Positions 1 through 6,867 of a DNA stretch of 32,573 nt are shown here, in pieces (the stretch's first letter is position 1; each line of letters opens with the position of its first letter). Below the pieces are notes generated by a model. It searched no databases. It was not told the DNA's origin and was given only the letters and a program-made list of their open reading frames with translations. A program made the position numbers and the translations under genes. The stretch comes from Lachnospiraceae bacterium (GTDB taxonomy: Bacteria; Bacillota; Clostridia; Lachnospirales; Lachnospiraceae). The stretch covers positions 1-32,573 of the forward strand of contig BLLT01000020.1 of NCBI GenBank assembly GCA_011958945.1. The letters are read 5' to 3'.

Positions 1-12
1 CGCAAATACAAC

Positions 13-182
13 ATTCTTGATAAAAAGTCATGATACCAAAAAAGTCGGGATAACTGTACTTATCAAGAATTATTGACAATAACAGCAAGCACTGCCTGTG
101 TTCCCTCACAGGCTCTGATTTTCCCAAATCCCCCCGGAGCGGGAATCTGGAAAATCTGCTTGTAGGGGGAAGCATCCCCCTA
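13..182 (+). other. candidate transfer origin (oriT) region upstream of mobC
   Basis: Three inverted repeats sit in the gene-free stretch before mobC. ATTCTTGATAA at 13-23 pairs with TTATCAAGAAT at 60-70. GCCTGTG at 94-100 pairs with CACAGGC at 107-113 around a 6-nt loop. TAGGGGGA at 163-170 pairs with TCCCCCTA at 175-182 around AGCA, and a C-rich run follows. In mobilizable elements of Firmicutes, oriT normally lies just upstream of mobC and contains such hairpins next to the nick site. The oriT call is inferred from position and structure; I could not identify a nick sequence. Confidence 0.45.
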
Positions 183-325
183 CCCCCTCTGCGCTCAAAA
201 ATCATAAAATCTCCTGCCAAGATTTCTGATTTTTTTCACTGTTTTTTTGCACGAACAACCCCCATAGCAGGATTGAAGATTGTGTAAAATCCTTTCAAAA
301 ATCCAACACGGAAAGGAGATAATAA

Positions 326-667
326 ATGGCAAACCGTGAGCGCAAAAATGAGCTGAAAATATATCTAAGTGACAAGGAGCAATACATACTGGAGCAGAAA
401 GTAAAAATCTCTGGCATGAAAAGCAAGTCCACTTTCCTCCGCCGCCTGATTTTGTACGGCTTTGTCTATGACATTGACTATTCAGACCTGCGGGAATACA
501 ACTACACGCTTGGAAAAATCAGCGGCAACTTAAACCAGATCGCCAAGCGAATGAACGCCACAGGCAACGTCTATAAAGCCGATGTGGAGGAAGTGAAAAA
601 GCTGATGAAACAGGTGTGGGATACACAAAAATCCATGCTCTCAAAACAGCCCACCATGAAGCAGTAA
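326..667 (+). CDS. mobC: MobC-type relaxosome accessory protein
   Basis: This 113-residue basic protein has the layout of plasmid/ICE MobC proteins: a short N-terminal strand and helices like a ribbon-helix-helix DNA-binding fold (KNELKIYLSDKEQ, then a helix through about residue 45), followed by the typical NYTLGKISGNLNQIAKRMN segment near residues 58-76. Family members bind oriT and help the relaxase nick DNA for conjugative transfer. A strong ribosome binding site (GGAAAGGAG) precedes the ATG. The relaxase gene that normally follows, usually overlapping or adjacent, is not here: after the stop codon come terminators and an oppositely oriented ABC operon. It is therefore probably an orphan remnant of an integrative element. 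The family call is confident; present function is doubtful. Confidence 0.85.
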   Translation: MANRERKNELKIYLSDKEQYILEQKVKISGMKSKSTFLRRLILYGFVYDIDYSDLREYNYTLGKISGNLNQIAKRMNATGNVYKADVEEVKKLMKQVWDTQKSMLSKQPTMKQ

Positions 668-779
668 ACCCAAGCGGAATCCCCCTCCAAAAGCGGAATA
701 GTTCCAGCCACATTTTGCACACAAATACGCAACGGATAAACGGCAACAAAAGCCAAAATCAGACAAATTTCGCACCATT

Positions 780-838
780 AAAAAAGGTGTGCCGCAGTGA
801 AGTTTCTTTCTTCCTTGCGGTACACCTTGATGTGTGCA
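780..838 (-). terminator. rho-independent terminator, minus strand
   Basis: Arms at 784-796 and 826-838 form a 13-bp stem with one mismatch. On the minus strand the stem is followed by six T residues (780-785). It is the second terminator downstream of the leftward ABC operon ending at 1090. Confidence 0.7.
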
Positions 839-970
839 ATATGCCGATATTTTTGATGAACGTCCTTATCCTGTCCTTAAGTATTTTTCGCTTTAGTCTC
901 ATCGTTCTACATCTCCTTGTCTTTAAACTATCGTTTCATTTTCTCCTATCACTCCAACAAAACTTACAGC

Positions 971-1002
971 AAAAACAGCAGCCCTGGTTCCCAAAGCTGC
1001 TG
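971..1002 (-). terminator. rho-independent terminator of the ABC permease operon
   Basis: CAGCAGC (976-982) pairs with GCTGCTG (996-1002), and on the minus strand five T residues follow (971-975). It lies about 90 nt past the end of the last permease gene. A further 15-bp hairpin with two mismatches at 1022-1063 lies between this terminator and the stop codon but has no T-run. Confidence 0.75.
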
Positions 1003-1089
1003 CATCAATGCACCCAAATGTCTGCTATACAACGGCTTTTTTTCTTTTGCCGTTGTACGGCAGATTTACAATACGGATATTTTACACAA

Positions 1090-1833
1090 TTAATAAATAC
1101 TCTTTTTGTTTTTACGGCTTAATCCGTTCAAAATCAAAACTGCAAGAACCATACAAACTATCAGAATAACTAAGCTGGCTACTTTGTTTCCGATTGTTGC
1201 TTCATAATATCCTGAAAGCTGGAACACCGCAGTAATCGGGTAAACAGTTTTCAGAGTTTCAGACATACTTGCAAACAGACCGGCAAAGGAATAGATTTCA
1301 GTAAATACCAAAGCAAGCCAATACCCTTTTTTTATACGGGCTACTAATGCCACAATCGGTGAAATAGCAAGAAATACGCCAATACCATTTACAAAATAGG
1401 TAAAAAGGAAGCCCCATACTGTCTGAATAGATAATGTTCCGAAATGCATTATAGCTTCAACCGCAAAAGTAATTACAAACAGCAGAAGATAAATCAAAAT
1501 ACTGAAAACCATTGCAACGATCATTTTAACAACAGTCAGTTTCGCTTCATCTACTGGCACAAGCCGCAGTGATTTCAGAGTATCTTCCTGTTCCTCCCGG
1601 CAAATCATATAGCTGCCTAACAATGCAATGACAGCCGGAAGCACAAAAAAGGTTGCCAAAGACTGTGCGGCAGTCATAAACCAGCCAGCCCCATCTATAT
1701 ATCGTGAACCCTTAAATACAAACTGCCCCTCTGCAAAAACGATAACAGCAATCATAACCACCGCAAAGACAGCAATCCAAACGATTTTAGAATGACGAAG
1801 TTTTCGGCGTTCAGCCCAAAGTAATTGTTTCAT
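1090..1833 (-). CDS. ABC-2 type permease, peptide antibiotic export/immunity (third permease)
   Basis: This integral membrane protein of 247 residues begins MKQLLWAERRKLRHSK, a basic cytoplasmic start followed by about six hydrophobic segments, as in the LanE/LanG and CprB/CprC permeases that export lantibiotics and bacitracin-like peptides. It shares with the other two permeases of the locus a conserved loop after the second membrane segment (EEQEDTLKSLRLVPV near residues 80-95). I chose the ATG at 1833 because GAGGTGG lies 5 nt upstream; a GTG three codons earlier would sit inside that ribosome binding site. The gene follows the upstream permease by 10 nt and is the last gene of the operon. 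Confidence 0.8.
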   Translation of the reverse strand: MKQLLWAERRKLRHSKIVWIAVFAVVMIAVIVFAEGQFVFKGSRYIDGAGWFMTAAQSLATFFVLPAVIALLGSYMICREEQEDTLKSLRLVPVDEAKLTVVKMIVAMVFSILIYLLLFVITFAVEAIMHFGTLSIQTVWGFLFTYFVNGIGVFLAISPIVALVARIKKGYWLALVFTEIYSFAGLFASMSETLKTVYPITAVFQLSGYYEATIGNKVASLVILIVCMVLAVLILNGLSRKNKKSIY

Positions 1834-1843
1834 ACTATCCACC

Positions 1844-2575
1844 TCACTTTCTTTTTCCTAAAGCCAATATAGCCAACACCACTGAACCCGCACACCATAT
1901 AGTAATACATATTAATGCCGCCGGAATATTAAGAGTTTGTGCCAAAACTACACCGGGAATATCACGCATGACAATGGCGCTCATACTGGATAGAGGGTGC
2001 AGATACATATTAACCATAAGCAGAATAAAACCAAGGAACGTATAAACCAGCGTTACGCATACTGGAAATATATAACTTTTTCCAGCAGCCGCAACCGCCA
2101 AAAGCGGCATTATGGCGAATGCGGTTAATATAGCAATTTCCATACATTTTTTTAGCAAGTAACAAAAACTGCTCCATTCAAATGTTATATAACCGGGAAG
2201 CATACCAAAAATCACAGACAATCCGGCTGTAAGCAACATAAAACAAATGGAATAAGACAGTACAATAATAAATTTACCAAAAAAATATTCCTCCTTGCTA
2301 ATCGGTACAATCCACAACTGTTTAAGCATATCATTTTGGTTTTCATCATACATAAGCATAGTGGAAAATACCCCCAATACGACAGGAAGTATAATCCAAG
2401 GCGTGTAGCTGAAAGCAGTCCATTTATAAAATTGTATTGTATCTATGCCTGTCTCCCTAATACCTCTAAAATAAAAGATTGCAAGAAATGGCATGAGAAG
2501 AGCTGCTAGCAGCATTAACAGGATAAACTTTCTACGGCGCAGTTTTAGAAATTCTGTCTGTATCAATTTAAGCAA
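1844..2575 (-). CDS. ABC-2 type permease, peptide antibiotic export/immunity (second permease)
   Basis: This 243-residue permease has six or so membrane segments and begins with a TTG codon at 2575 (LKLIQTEFLKLRRRKF, the usual basic N-terminus). The start overlaps the end of the ATPase gene by 8 nt and has GGGGGAG at the right distance, so the two are translationally coupled. The open frame continues about 65 codons further upstream, but that part lies inside the ATPase gene and does not look like protein, so it was left out. The loop DENQNDMLKQLWIVPIS (around residue 85) is the family hallmark shared with the flanking permeases. Role: membrane half of a lantibiotic/bacitracin-type exporter. 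Confidence 0.82.
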   Translation of the reverse strand: MLKLIQTEFLKLRRRKFILLMLLAALLMPFLAIFYFRGIRETGIDTIQFYKWTAFSYTPWIILPVVLGVFSTMLMYDENQNDMLKQLWIVPISKEEYFFGKFIIVLSYSICFMLLTAGLSVIFGMLPGYITFEWSSFCYLLKKCMEIAILTAFAIMPLLAVAAAGKSYIFPVCVTLVYTFLGFILLMVNMYLHPLSSMSAIVMRDIPGVVLAQTLNIPAALICITIWCAGSVVLAILALGKRK

Positions 2576-3491
2576 TGCCTTCTCCCCCTGTAATTTTTTT
2601 GAAATAGTCCTCCAATGTGTCATTACATAATTGAGAACTGATAACAGCCACATCCTGCACCACAAGAGCCTTATTGACAGCCGCCATATCCAATGACGTA
2701 TTATAAATCCGCAGGGAATGGTCATCCTGTACGGAATAATCTGTAACTCCGAATTGCCTTTCCAAAACAAGAGAAGTTTTCGGAATATCAGAAACTTGCA
2801 GAAGTATATATTTACTGTTTTTTCTTTTCAGTGTTTCCATGCTGTTTTCTTCCAGTAAGACACCGTGGTCAATAATGCCAATATCATCAGCCAACAATGC
2901 AATCTCGGACAGGATATGGCTGGAAATGAGGATTGTTTTCCCTCGCTCGGTACTCAAGTCTTTAATAAAATCTCTCACTTCTGCAATGCCGATAGGATCA
3001 AGACCATTCGTAGGCTCGTCTAAAATCAACAGCTCCGGATCATGCAAAATAGCATTTGCAATACCAAGACGCTGCTTCATTCCAAGAGAATATTTGCTGA
3101 ACAGCTTTTTATCCCGGTAAGGGAGTCCGACAATATCCAAAGCATTTTTTACAGCATTGGGGGCAGCAGTGCCACGCAGCTTCGCAAATATTTCAAGGTT
3201 TTCCGTACCCGTCAGGTTTGGGTAGAAGCCGGGTGTTTCAATAATAGCCCCAATCCGGGGATATACCCGTTTTTCCCTTCCTTTGATATTTTGTCCGAAC
3301 ACATCTATTTCCCCAGAAGTAACAGGGGTTAATCCCAAAATCATTTTCATTATTGTGGTTTTGCCAGCTCCATTACGCCCTAGCAGTCCGTATATCCGCC
3401 CTTTTTCTACATGGATATTAACAGCATTGACCGCTGTCTGCTCACCATATTTTTTTGTTAACCGCTTTGTTTCAATCACATAGCTGCACAT
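2568..3491 (-). CDS. ABC transporter ATP-binding protein, lantibiotic/bacitracin immunity type
   Basis: This 307-residue ATPase drives the permeases around it. Visible motifs are Walker A GRNGAGKTT (near residue 38), signature YSLGMKQR (near 135), Walker B LLILDEPTNGLDP (near 155) and the switch histidine in ILISSHILSE. The C-terminal 90 residues after LLEENSMETL are the extra domain usual in BcrA/LanF/CprA proteins. Start ATG at 3491 has GAGG seven nt upstream. The gene lies 89 nt downstream of the first permease and overlaps the second by 8 nt. The likely substrates are cell-envelope-active peptides; the sequence alone does not show which. Confidence 0.9.
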   Translation of the reverse strand: MCSYVIETKRLTKKYGEQTAVNAVNIHVEKGRIYGLLGRNGAGKTTIMKMILGLTPVTSGEIDVFGQNIKGREKRVYPRIGAIIETPGFYPNLTGTENLEIFAKLRGTAAPNAVKNALDIVGLPYRDKKLFSKYSLGMKQRLGIANAILHDPELLILDEPTNGLDPIGIAEVRDFIKDLSTERGKTILISSHILSEIALLADDIGIIDHGVLLEENSMETLKRKNSKYILLQVSDIPKTSLVLERQFGVTDYSVQDDHSLRIYNTSLDMAAVNKALVVQDVAVISSQLCNDTLEDYFKKITGGEGIA

Positions 3492-3580
3492 AATATTTCC
3501 TCACTTTCTTAATTATCGTGGCCTTTCTAAATCACATAGTTATACAAGTTTCCGCTTGCTGAATCGTTGGTAAAAACTCT

Positions 3581-4348
3581 TCAAAATGTTTTCTTCTGTA
3601 AAACAATTACAGAAACAATTGTCGAAATAATGCCTATAGCCAGTAAAGAAACAGAACAAGTCATCGGTGATGCTGTTATTACTGCATTTCCTGTCCAACT
3701 GTTTGCCATTTCAATAGCGGCAGGTGAAATGTGGGGATAAATTCCCATAACACTCGCCAAGGGGTGCAGTCCCATAAGCTCGGACGGGGCAAGCACAACA
3801 GGCACAAGATAAAGTAATACAGCCCCAATCGGTAAAATGTACCCTTTTGATAGCGTTGCTAAAAATATGATTGGGAGCATGGCAACCGGAATCAGCACAC
3901 CGCCAGCCAAAAACAATACCCCCGCCTGTAGTATTGTTTCCGTGTTCAAATCAGTAAAGCCGCCAGCAATTAAGCCGCCAACGATACAGATAACAAAGGT
4001 AAACAGGCATAGCCCCAATGACATAAAGATTACAACCGCTATCTTTGAAAAATAGAGCTGTGCTTTGGAAATCGGAATAATCAAAAGTCCTTTTAATGTA
4101 TCGTTTTTCTGTTCATCAAAGAACAATGTGGTGGCAAACATCCCCAACACAATAGGCAGAAACAGGCTTGTAAGGTTCTTAAATGCCAAAGTGTATAAGT
4201 CACCAAAGCTATCCATGAGAGGACTGCTTCTTGATATGCTGCAGGCACGCTCAACCGCAAATACTCCCAAAATAGCAGTAAGAATAAAAATACCCCAAAC
4301 TGTCTTATTCCGTTTCCATTTCAGTATCTCAGTAAAGATAATTGTCAT
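3581..4348 (-). CDS. ABC-2 type permease, peptide antibiotic export/immunity (first permease)
   Basis: This 255-residue membrane protein is the first gene after the regulated promoter. It begins MTIIFTEILKWKRNKTVWG, then has about six hydrophobic segments, with the shared loop DEQKNDTLKGLLIIPIS near residue 77. It is a paralogue of the two permeases downstream and resembles LanE/CprB proteins. A consensus ribosome binding site (AAAGGAGG) precedes the ATG. LanFEG and CprABC systems normally have one ATPase and two permeases; here there are three permeases, one in front of the ATPase gene and two behind it. Confidence 0.82.
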   Translation of the reverse strand: MTIIFTEILKWKRNKTVWGIFILTAILGVFAVERACSISRSSPLMDSFGDLYTLAFKNLTSLFLPIVLGMFATTLFFDEQKNDTLKGLLIIPISKAQLYFSKIAVVIFMSLGLCLFTFVICIVGGLIAGGFTDLNTETILQAGVLFLAGGVLIPVAMLPIIFLATLSKGYILPIGAVLLYLVPVVLAPSELMGLHPLASVMGIYPHISPAAIEMANSWTGNAVITASPMTCSVSLLAIGIISTIVSVIVLQKKTF

Positions 4349-4374
4349 TGCCTTTTCCTCCTTTCCAATCCCTA

Positions 4375-4417
4375 ATTATATAGCATTAACCTTGCCAAAA
4401 CCTTGCCGTAACCTTGC
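4375..4417 (-). promoter_or_regulatory. response-regulator operator and promoter of the ABC operon
   Basis: The octamer GCAAGGTT (minus strand) occurs three times, at 4410-4417, 4399-4406 and 4388-4395, spaced exactly 11 bp start to start, one helical turn. A consensus -10 box TATAAT follows at 4375-4380. The -35 position (4398-4403) has no consensus hexamer and falls on the middle repeat. Direct repeats on one face of the DNA replacing the -35 are typical of promoters activated by OmpR-type regulators such as the one encoded at 5284-5985. The regulator assignment is inference from adjacency. Confidence 0.7.
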
Positions 4418-4447
4418 TTTTTTCATGTTTTCCTCCAATGAATATAC

Positions 4448-4476
4448 AAAAAGCCCTGTGCTGTTACAGAGCTTTT
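4448..4476 (-). terminator. terminator after the two-component genes
   Basis: An 11-bp stem with one mismatch (4449-4459 with 4466-4476) and a T-run of five on the minus strand overlap the stop codon of the kinase reading frame. It separates the regulatory genes from the ABC operon, which has its own promoter. Confidence 0.7.
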
Positions 4477-5282
4477 GGAAATAGTATCGTAAATGTTGCA
4501 CCCGTTCCGGGATTGCTGTCTGCTTTAATTTTCCCATTGTGAGCATTTACAAGTTCTGTCGTAATAGATAGCCCCAAGCCATTGCCCCTGGCAGAACGTG
4601 AACTGTCACATTGATACATTCTCTCAAAAATATGCGGAATATCAGAGGAGGAAATACCTTTTCCATTATCTGAAATGATAATTTCTACTTGCTGTTCATT
4701 CTCCAATAATTTCAAAGTCAATTTATTGCCGCCACTGTGCATAAGCACATTTTGAAACAGATTATTAAGAATGCGGGTATAGGAATGAGGGTCAATTCGT
4801 AAAAAATATTCATCTTCAGGAATATCAAAATCATATTCAAAATGGTTGCGTTCCAAGGTTGGAACCCACTCTGCGACAATATTGCGGTCAATTCGTTAAA
4901 ATCACATAACTCAAAATGAAAAACCTGTTCTTTAGCGTCTAGTTTTACCCACTCAAATAGTGCTTCCACAAAATGTTTTAAGTGACACGCTTTTTCTACT
5001 GCGACATGGATATAGGCTTCTTTTTCTTCCCCAGCCACAAGACCATTGGATAAGCTGTGACTGGTTCTTGACTGCAATTTCATTGATTGCATAGCAAATA
5101 CGCTTTGTCATATCGCTTTTTCTCGCCAAAACCCGTCGGTTCGGATTACCAGACTTTATATCTTCAAGGGCTTCTTCAATAATAGATAATTGTCCTCTTA
5201 CACGCCTAAGTTTCGTAATAAAAAATAGAACAGCCAAAAGCGCTGTACAGAGAGCAATTAATAAAAATGAATTTAAGCTCAT
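4464..5282 (-). pseudogene. sensor histidine kinase, broken by a deletion and a frameshift
   Basis: The gene starts ATG at 5282, one nt after the response regulator stop. The N-terminal part (membrane segment at about residues 4-22, then LRRVRGQLSIIEEALEDI) is in one frame, the middle (NGLVAGEEKEAYIHVAVEKA to FNELT) in a second and the catalytic domain (VPTLERNHFEYDF to the end) in a third. The first break, near 5045-5050, lacks the helix with the phospho-accepting histidine, judging from the family's usual layout (roughly 35 codons missing). The second, near 4885, is explained by one lost base: restoring one C after TTGACC rejoins the frames. The ATP-binding part is well kept: N box NNLFQN, G1 DNGKGIS, F box IFERMY, G2 GNGLGLS. 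It belongs to the small lantibiotic/bacitracin-sensing kinases. With no H box it cannot phosphorylate its partner in the normal way. Confidence 0.88.
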
Positions 5283-5283
5283 G

Positions 5284-5985
5284 TTATGCCTCCCTGTTAA
5301 ATCGGTAACCAACGCCCCGGACAGTCAGAATATAAAAAGGGTGTTCCGGGTCTGGTTCGATTTTCTTCCGTAATTTGCTGATAAACGACATGATATTGCT
5401 ATCATCAAAAGCATACTCTTCCTCCCACACATGGGTATAAATCTGCTTTTTTGTAAACACTTTTCCTTTATTGGCCGCAAGGAAAGAAAGCAGATCAAAT
5501 TCTTTTCCTGTAAGTTCCACTTGTATGTCATTAACCAAAACAAGACGGTTAATGTTATCTATCGTCATTCCTTGAAATACCATACAATCCGTTTCTGTGC
5601 CGGAAACAGGATTGAGCAATGTAAAACGCCGGATAAGAGAATTTACACGTGCCATAAGCTCGTTAATGCTAAATGGCTTTGTCAGATAATCGTCTGCCCC
5701 CATCCTTAAGCCGGAAACCTTATCTTCCTCACCGCTTTTTGCGGTAAGCATAAGAACGGGAACATTGCTTGTATGCCGTACTTGTTGCAACACTTGAAAA
5801 CCGTCTAAATCGGGCATCATAATATCAAGAATAATAAGTGAACAGGTATCTTTGATTTCCTCCAATACATGCAGTCCTTCTATCCCGCCGCCTGCGACAA
5901 TCGCAGTAAGGTTTTCCTGCTCTACGCATTTTTTCATAAGTGCGCAAAGTTCTTTATCATCATCTATAATTAAAACTTTATTCAT
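5284..5985 (-). CDS. OmpR-family response regulator of the ABC exporter locus
   Basis: The 233-residue protein has an N-terminal receiver domain (acidic pocket DDD at 8-10, phospho-acceptor Asp54 in LIILDIMMPD, Thr81 and Lys103 in LTKPF) and a C-terminal winged helix (about 130-233, ending ILTVRGVGYRFNREA). All residues needed for phosphorylation are present and the length is normal. It overlaps the upstream helix-turn-helix gene by 8 nt and is followed one nt later by the broken kinase gene. Its likely target is the triple direct-repeat promoter at 4375-4417, which would control the three permeases and the ATPase. Since its cognate kinase is damaged, it must act unphosphorylated, use another donor, or be inactive. 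Confidence 0.92.
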   Translation of the reverse strand: MNKVLIIDDDKELCALMKKCVEQENLTAIVAGGGIEGLHVLEEIKDTCSLIILDIMMPDLDGFQVLQQVRHTSNVPVLMLTAKSGEEDKVSGLRMGADDYLTKPFSINELMARVNSLIRRFTLLNPVSGTETDCMVFQGMTIDNINRLVLVNDIQVELTGKEFDLLSFLAANKGKVFTKKQIYTHVWEEEYAFDDSNIMSFISKLRKKIEPDPEHPFYILTVRGVGYRFNREA

Positions 5986-6175
5986 GCTTTTTCTTCCTTT
6001 CTGCTTTTAATCGGGCATCTGTTGGTTTTTCTGCGTCCTTTGGTATCAGCCATAAACGACTAAATTTTGCAACCCCCGGTATGCGGTTTTCCTCACATAG
6101 CTTTTGTACCCGTCTTTCTGAAATGCCCCATTTCTTCGCCGCTTCCAGGGCGGAAATAAACTCTAACATCTTCAT
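5978..6175 (-). CDS. small helix-turn-helix (excisionase/MerR-like) DNA-binding protein
   Basis: The 65-residue protein contains one helix-turn-helix (EAAKKWGISERRVQKLCEEN, about residues 11-30), then IPGVAKFSRLWLIPKDAEKP, the wing-like strand pair of HTH_17/excisionase-type domains, and a Lys/Arg-rich tail. It is the first gene after a strong promoter and overlaps the response regulator start by 8 nt, so it is co-transcribed with it. Such single-domain proteins are common on integrative elements and often control neighbouring genes or excision; its target is unknown. Either of two ATGs (6175 or 6169) could be the start, since the site AAAGGG fits the second slightly better. Confidence 0.75.
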   Translation of the reverse strand: MKMLEFISALEAAKKWGISERRVQKLCEENRIPGVAKFSRLWLIPKDAEKPTDARLKAERKKKHE

Positions 6176-6203
6176 TCACCCTTTCTCTAAATTCTGCCAT
6201 ATA

Positions 6204-6232
6204 ATTATATGCGGTCAGGCGAATAATTTCAA
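6204..6232 (-). promoter_or_regulatory. sigma-A type promoter for the HTH-regulator-kinase operon
   Basis: TTGAAA (6227-6232) and TATAAT (6204-6209) are separated by exactly 17 bp on the minus strand, about 30 nt upstream of the helix-turn-helix gene. Confidence 0.75.
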
Positions 6233-6260
6233 GTGTTTAAGGACTGCATCATGGAAATGT

Positions 6261-6380
6261 GCATAACTGGCTATGAAACTATGGAAAACCCCATTCACAG
6301 CCTGTGGAAAAGCAAAAGCAGCTTTCCCACATCCTGCAAACAGGGTTTCCCACAGTTCCATAAACACAGCCAGTTATACG
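6261..6380. repeat. 120-nt imperfect inverted repeat
   Basis: The outer ends ATAACTGGCT (6263-6272) and AGCCAGTTAT (6368-6377) are perfect complements. The arms continue inward with matching blocks (TATGGAA opposite TTCCATA, AAACCC-like opposite GGGTTT, TGTGGAAAAGC opposite GCTTTCCCACA) to a small central loop near 6314-6320. Arms are about 50-60 nt with several mismatches. It sits just upstream of the promoter at 6204-6232. A long hairpin like this on an integrative element might be a recombination site, a single-strand origin or a regulatory structure; I cannot tell which. Confidence 0.7.
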
Positions 6381-6447
6381 ACATTCCCACAATGCCTGCG
6401 CCTACGGAATCCATCTCTCTATCTATTTCTTTGTTAGAAACATCTTT

Positions 6448-6816
6448 TTACAGACCTATTCCCGCCATTCTTGCGAAAACGGTTTTTCGCCCGATAAGTT
6501 CCGACTGTTTTTCTTCTGACAGGCTCTCAAACACACCCTTATACCCTTTTTCCAGCAATGGAGTACCTTTTGCGATAAGATACAGCTTCATATCAAGCCA
6601 TTCCTGCCATAATGCTTCAAACAATGCCCTGCTGTCCGTAAAAGTTGCATCTTCCTCAAAGCCATGCGGCGGCGTATAATATTTGAGCATTACAAAACCG
6701 TATCTGCCTACATCAACTATCACAATGTCCGCCATTTCGTACAACTCTGCAAATGCTTCAGCCACCTTCTGGCAATTTTCCCGTTCTTCCTCTGTGATAT
6801 AAATTTTCTTTTCCAT
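6448..6816 (-). CDS. conserved hypothetical protein of unknown function
   Basis: I do not recognise this 122-residue soluble, acidic protein (MEKKIYITEEERENCQKVAE...). It has an N-terminal helical stretch, a strand pair (MADIVIVDVGRYGFVMLKYY) and a helical C-terminal half (ALFEALWQEWLDMKLYLIAK). There are no cysteines, signal peptide or membrane segments. GAGGT lies 8 nt before the ATG. It follows the truncated beta-type gene by 37 nt on the same strand and belongs to the accessory island, so cargo or maintenance functions of a mobile element are possible but unproven. Confidence 0.6.
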   Translation of the reverse strand: MEKKIYITEEERENCQKVAEAFAELYEMADIVIVDVGRYGFVMLKYYTPPHGFEEDATFTDSRALFEALWQEWLDMKLYLIAKGTPLLEKGYKGVFESLSEEKQSELIGRKTVFARMAGIGL

Positions 6817-6831
6817 ATTGCTTTACCTCGT

Positions 6832-6867
6832 TTCTTATAAAATTTTACCATATTCATTTTATAAGAA
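6832..6867. repeat. perfect 12-bp inverted repeat
   Basis: TTCTTATAAAAT (6832-6843) and ATTTTATAAGAA (6856-6867) are exact complements with 12 nt between them. The right arm overlaps the last codons of the truncated beta-type gene and the left arm lies just before the ribosome binding site of the next gene. It may be an AT-rich terminator, an operator, or a scar of the event that truncated the gene. Confidence 0.6.

Noticed and set aside
759-902. Minus-strand 47-codon frame with a good ribosome binding site (AAGGAGATG)
   Set aside because: It runs through the terminator hairpin at 780-838, has an unremarkable Lys/Arg-rich sequence and no support as a family; it may be a remnant.
616-1122. 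Plus-strand frame after mobC whose first residues (GYTKIHALKTAHHEAVN) faintly resemble a relaxase start
   Set aside because: The start lies inside mobC, the likeness ends after about 17 residues, no HUH histidine motif follows, and the rest crosses two minus-strand terminators.
2576-2770. N-terminal 65 residues of the long frame of the second permease
   Set aside because: They lie inside the ATPase gene in another frame and have no permease character; the TTG at 2575 with its ribosome binding site is the better start.
4376-4426. Minus-strand 16-residue frame beginning MKKARLRQGFGK with GGAGG upstream, a possible leader peptide
   Set aside because: Its codons are the three regulator direct repeats and its stop overlaps the -10 box, so it would lie upstream of the transcription start; the operator explains the sequence better.
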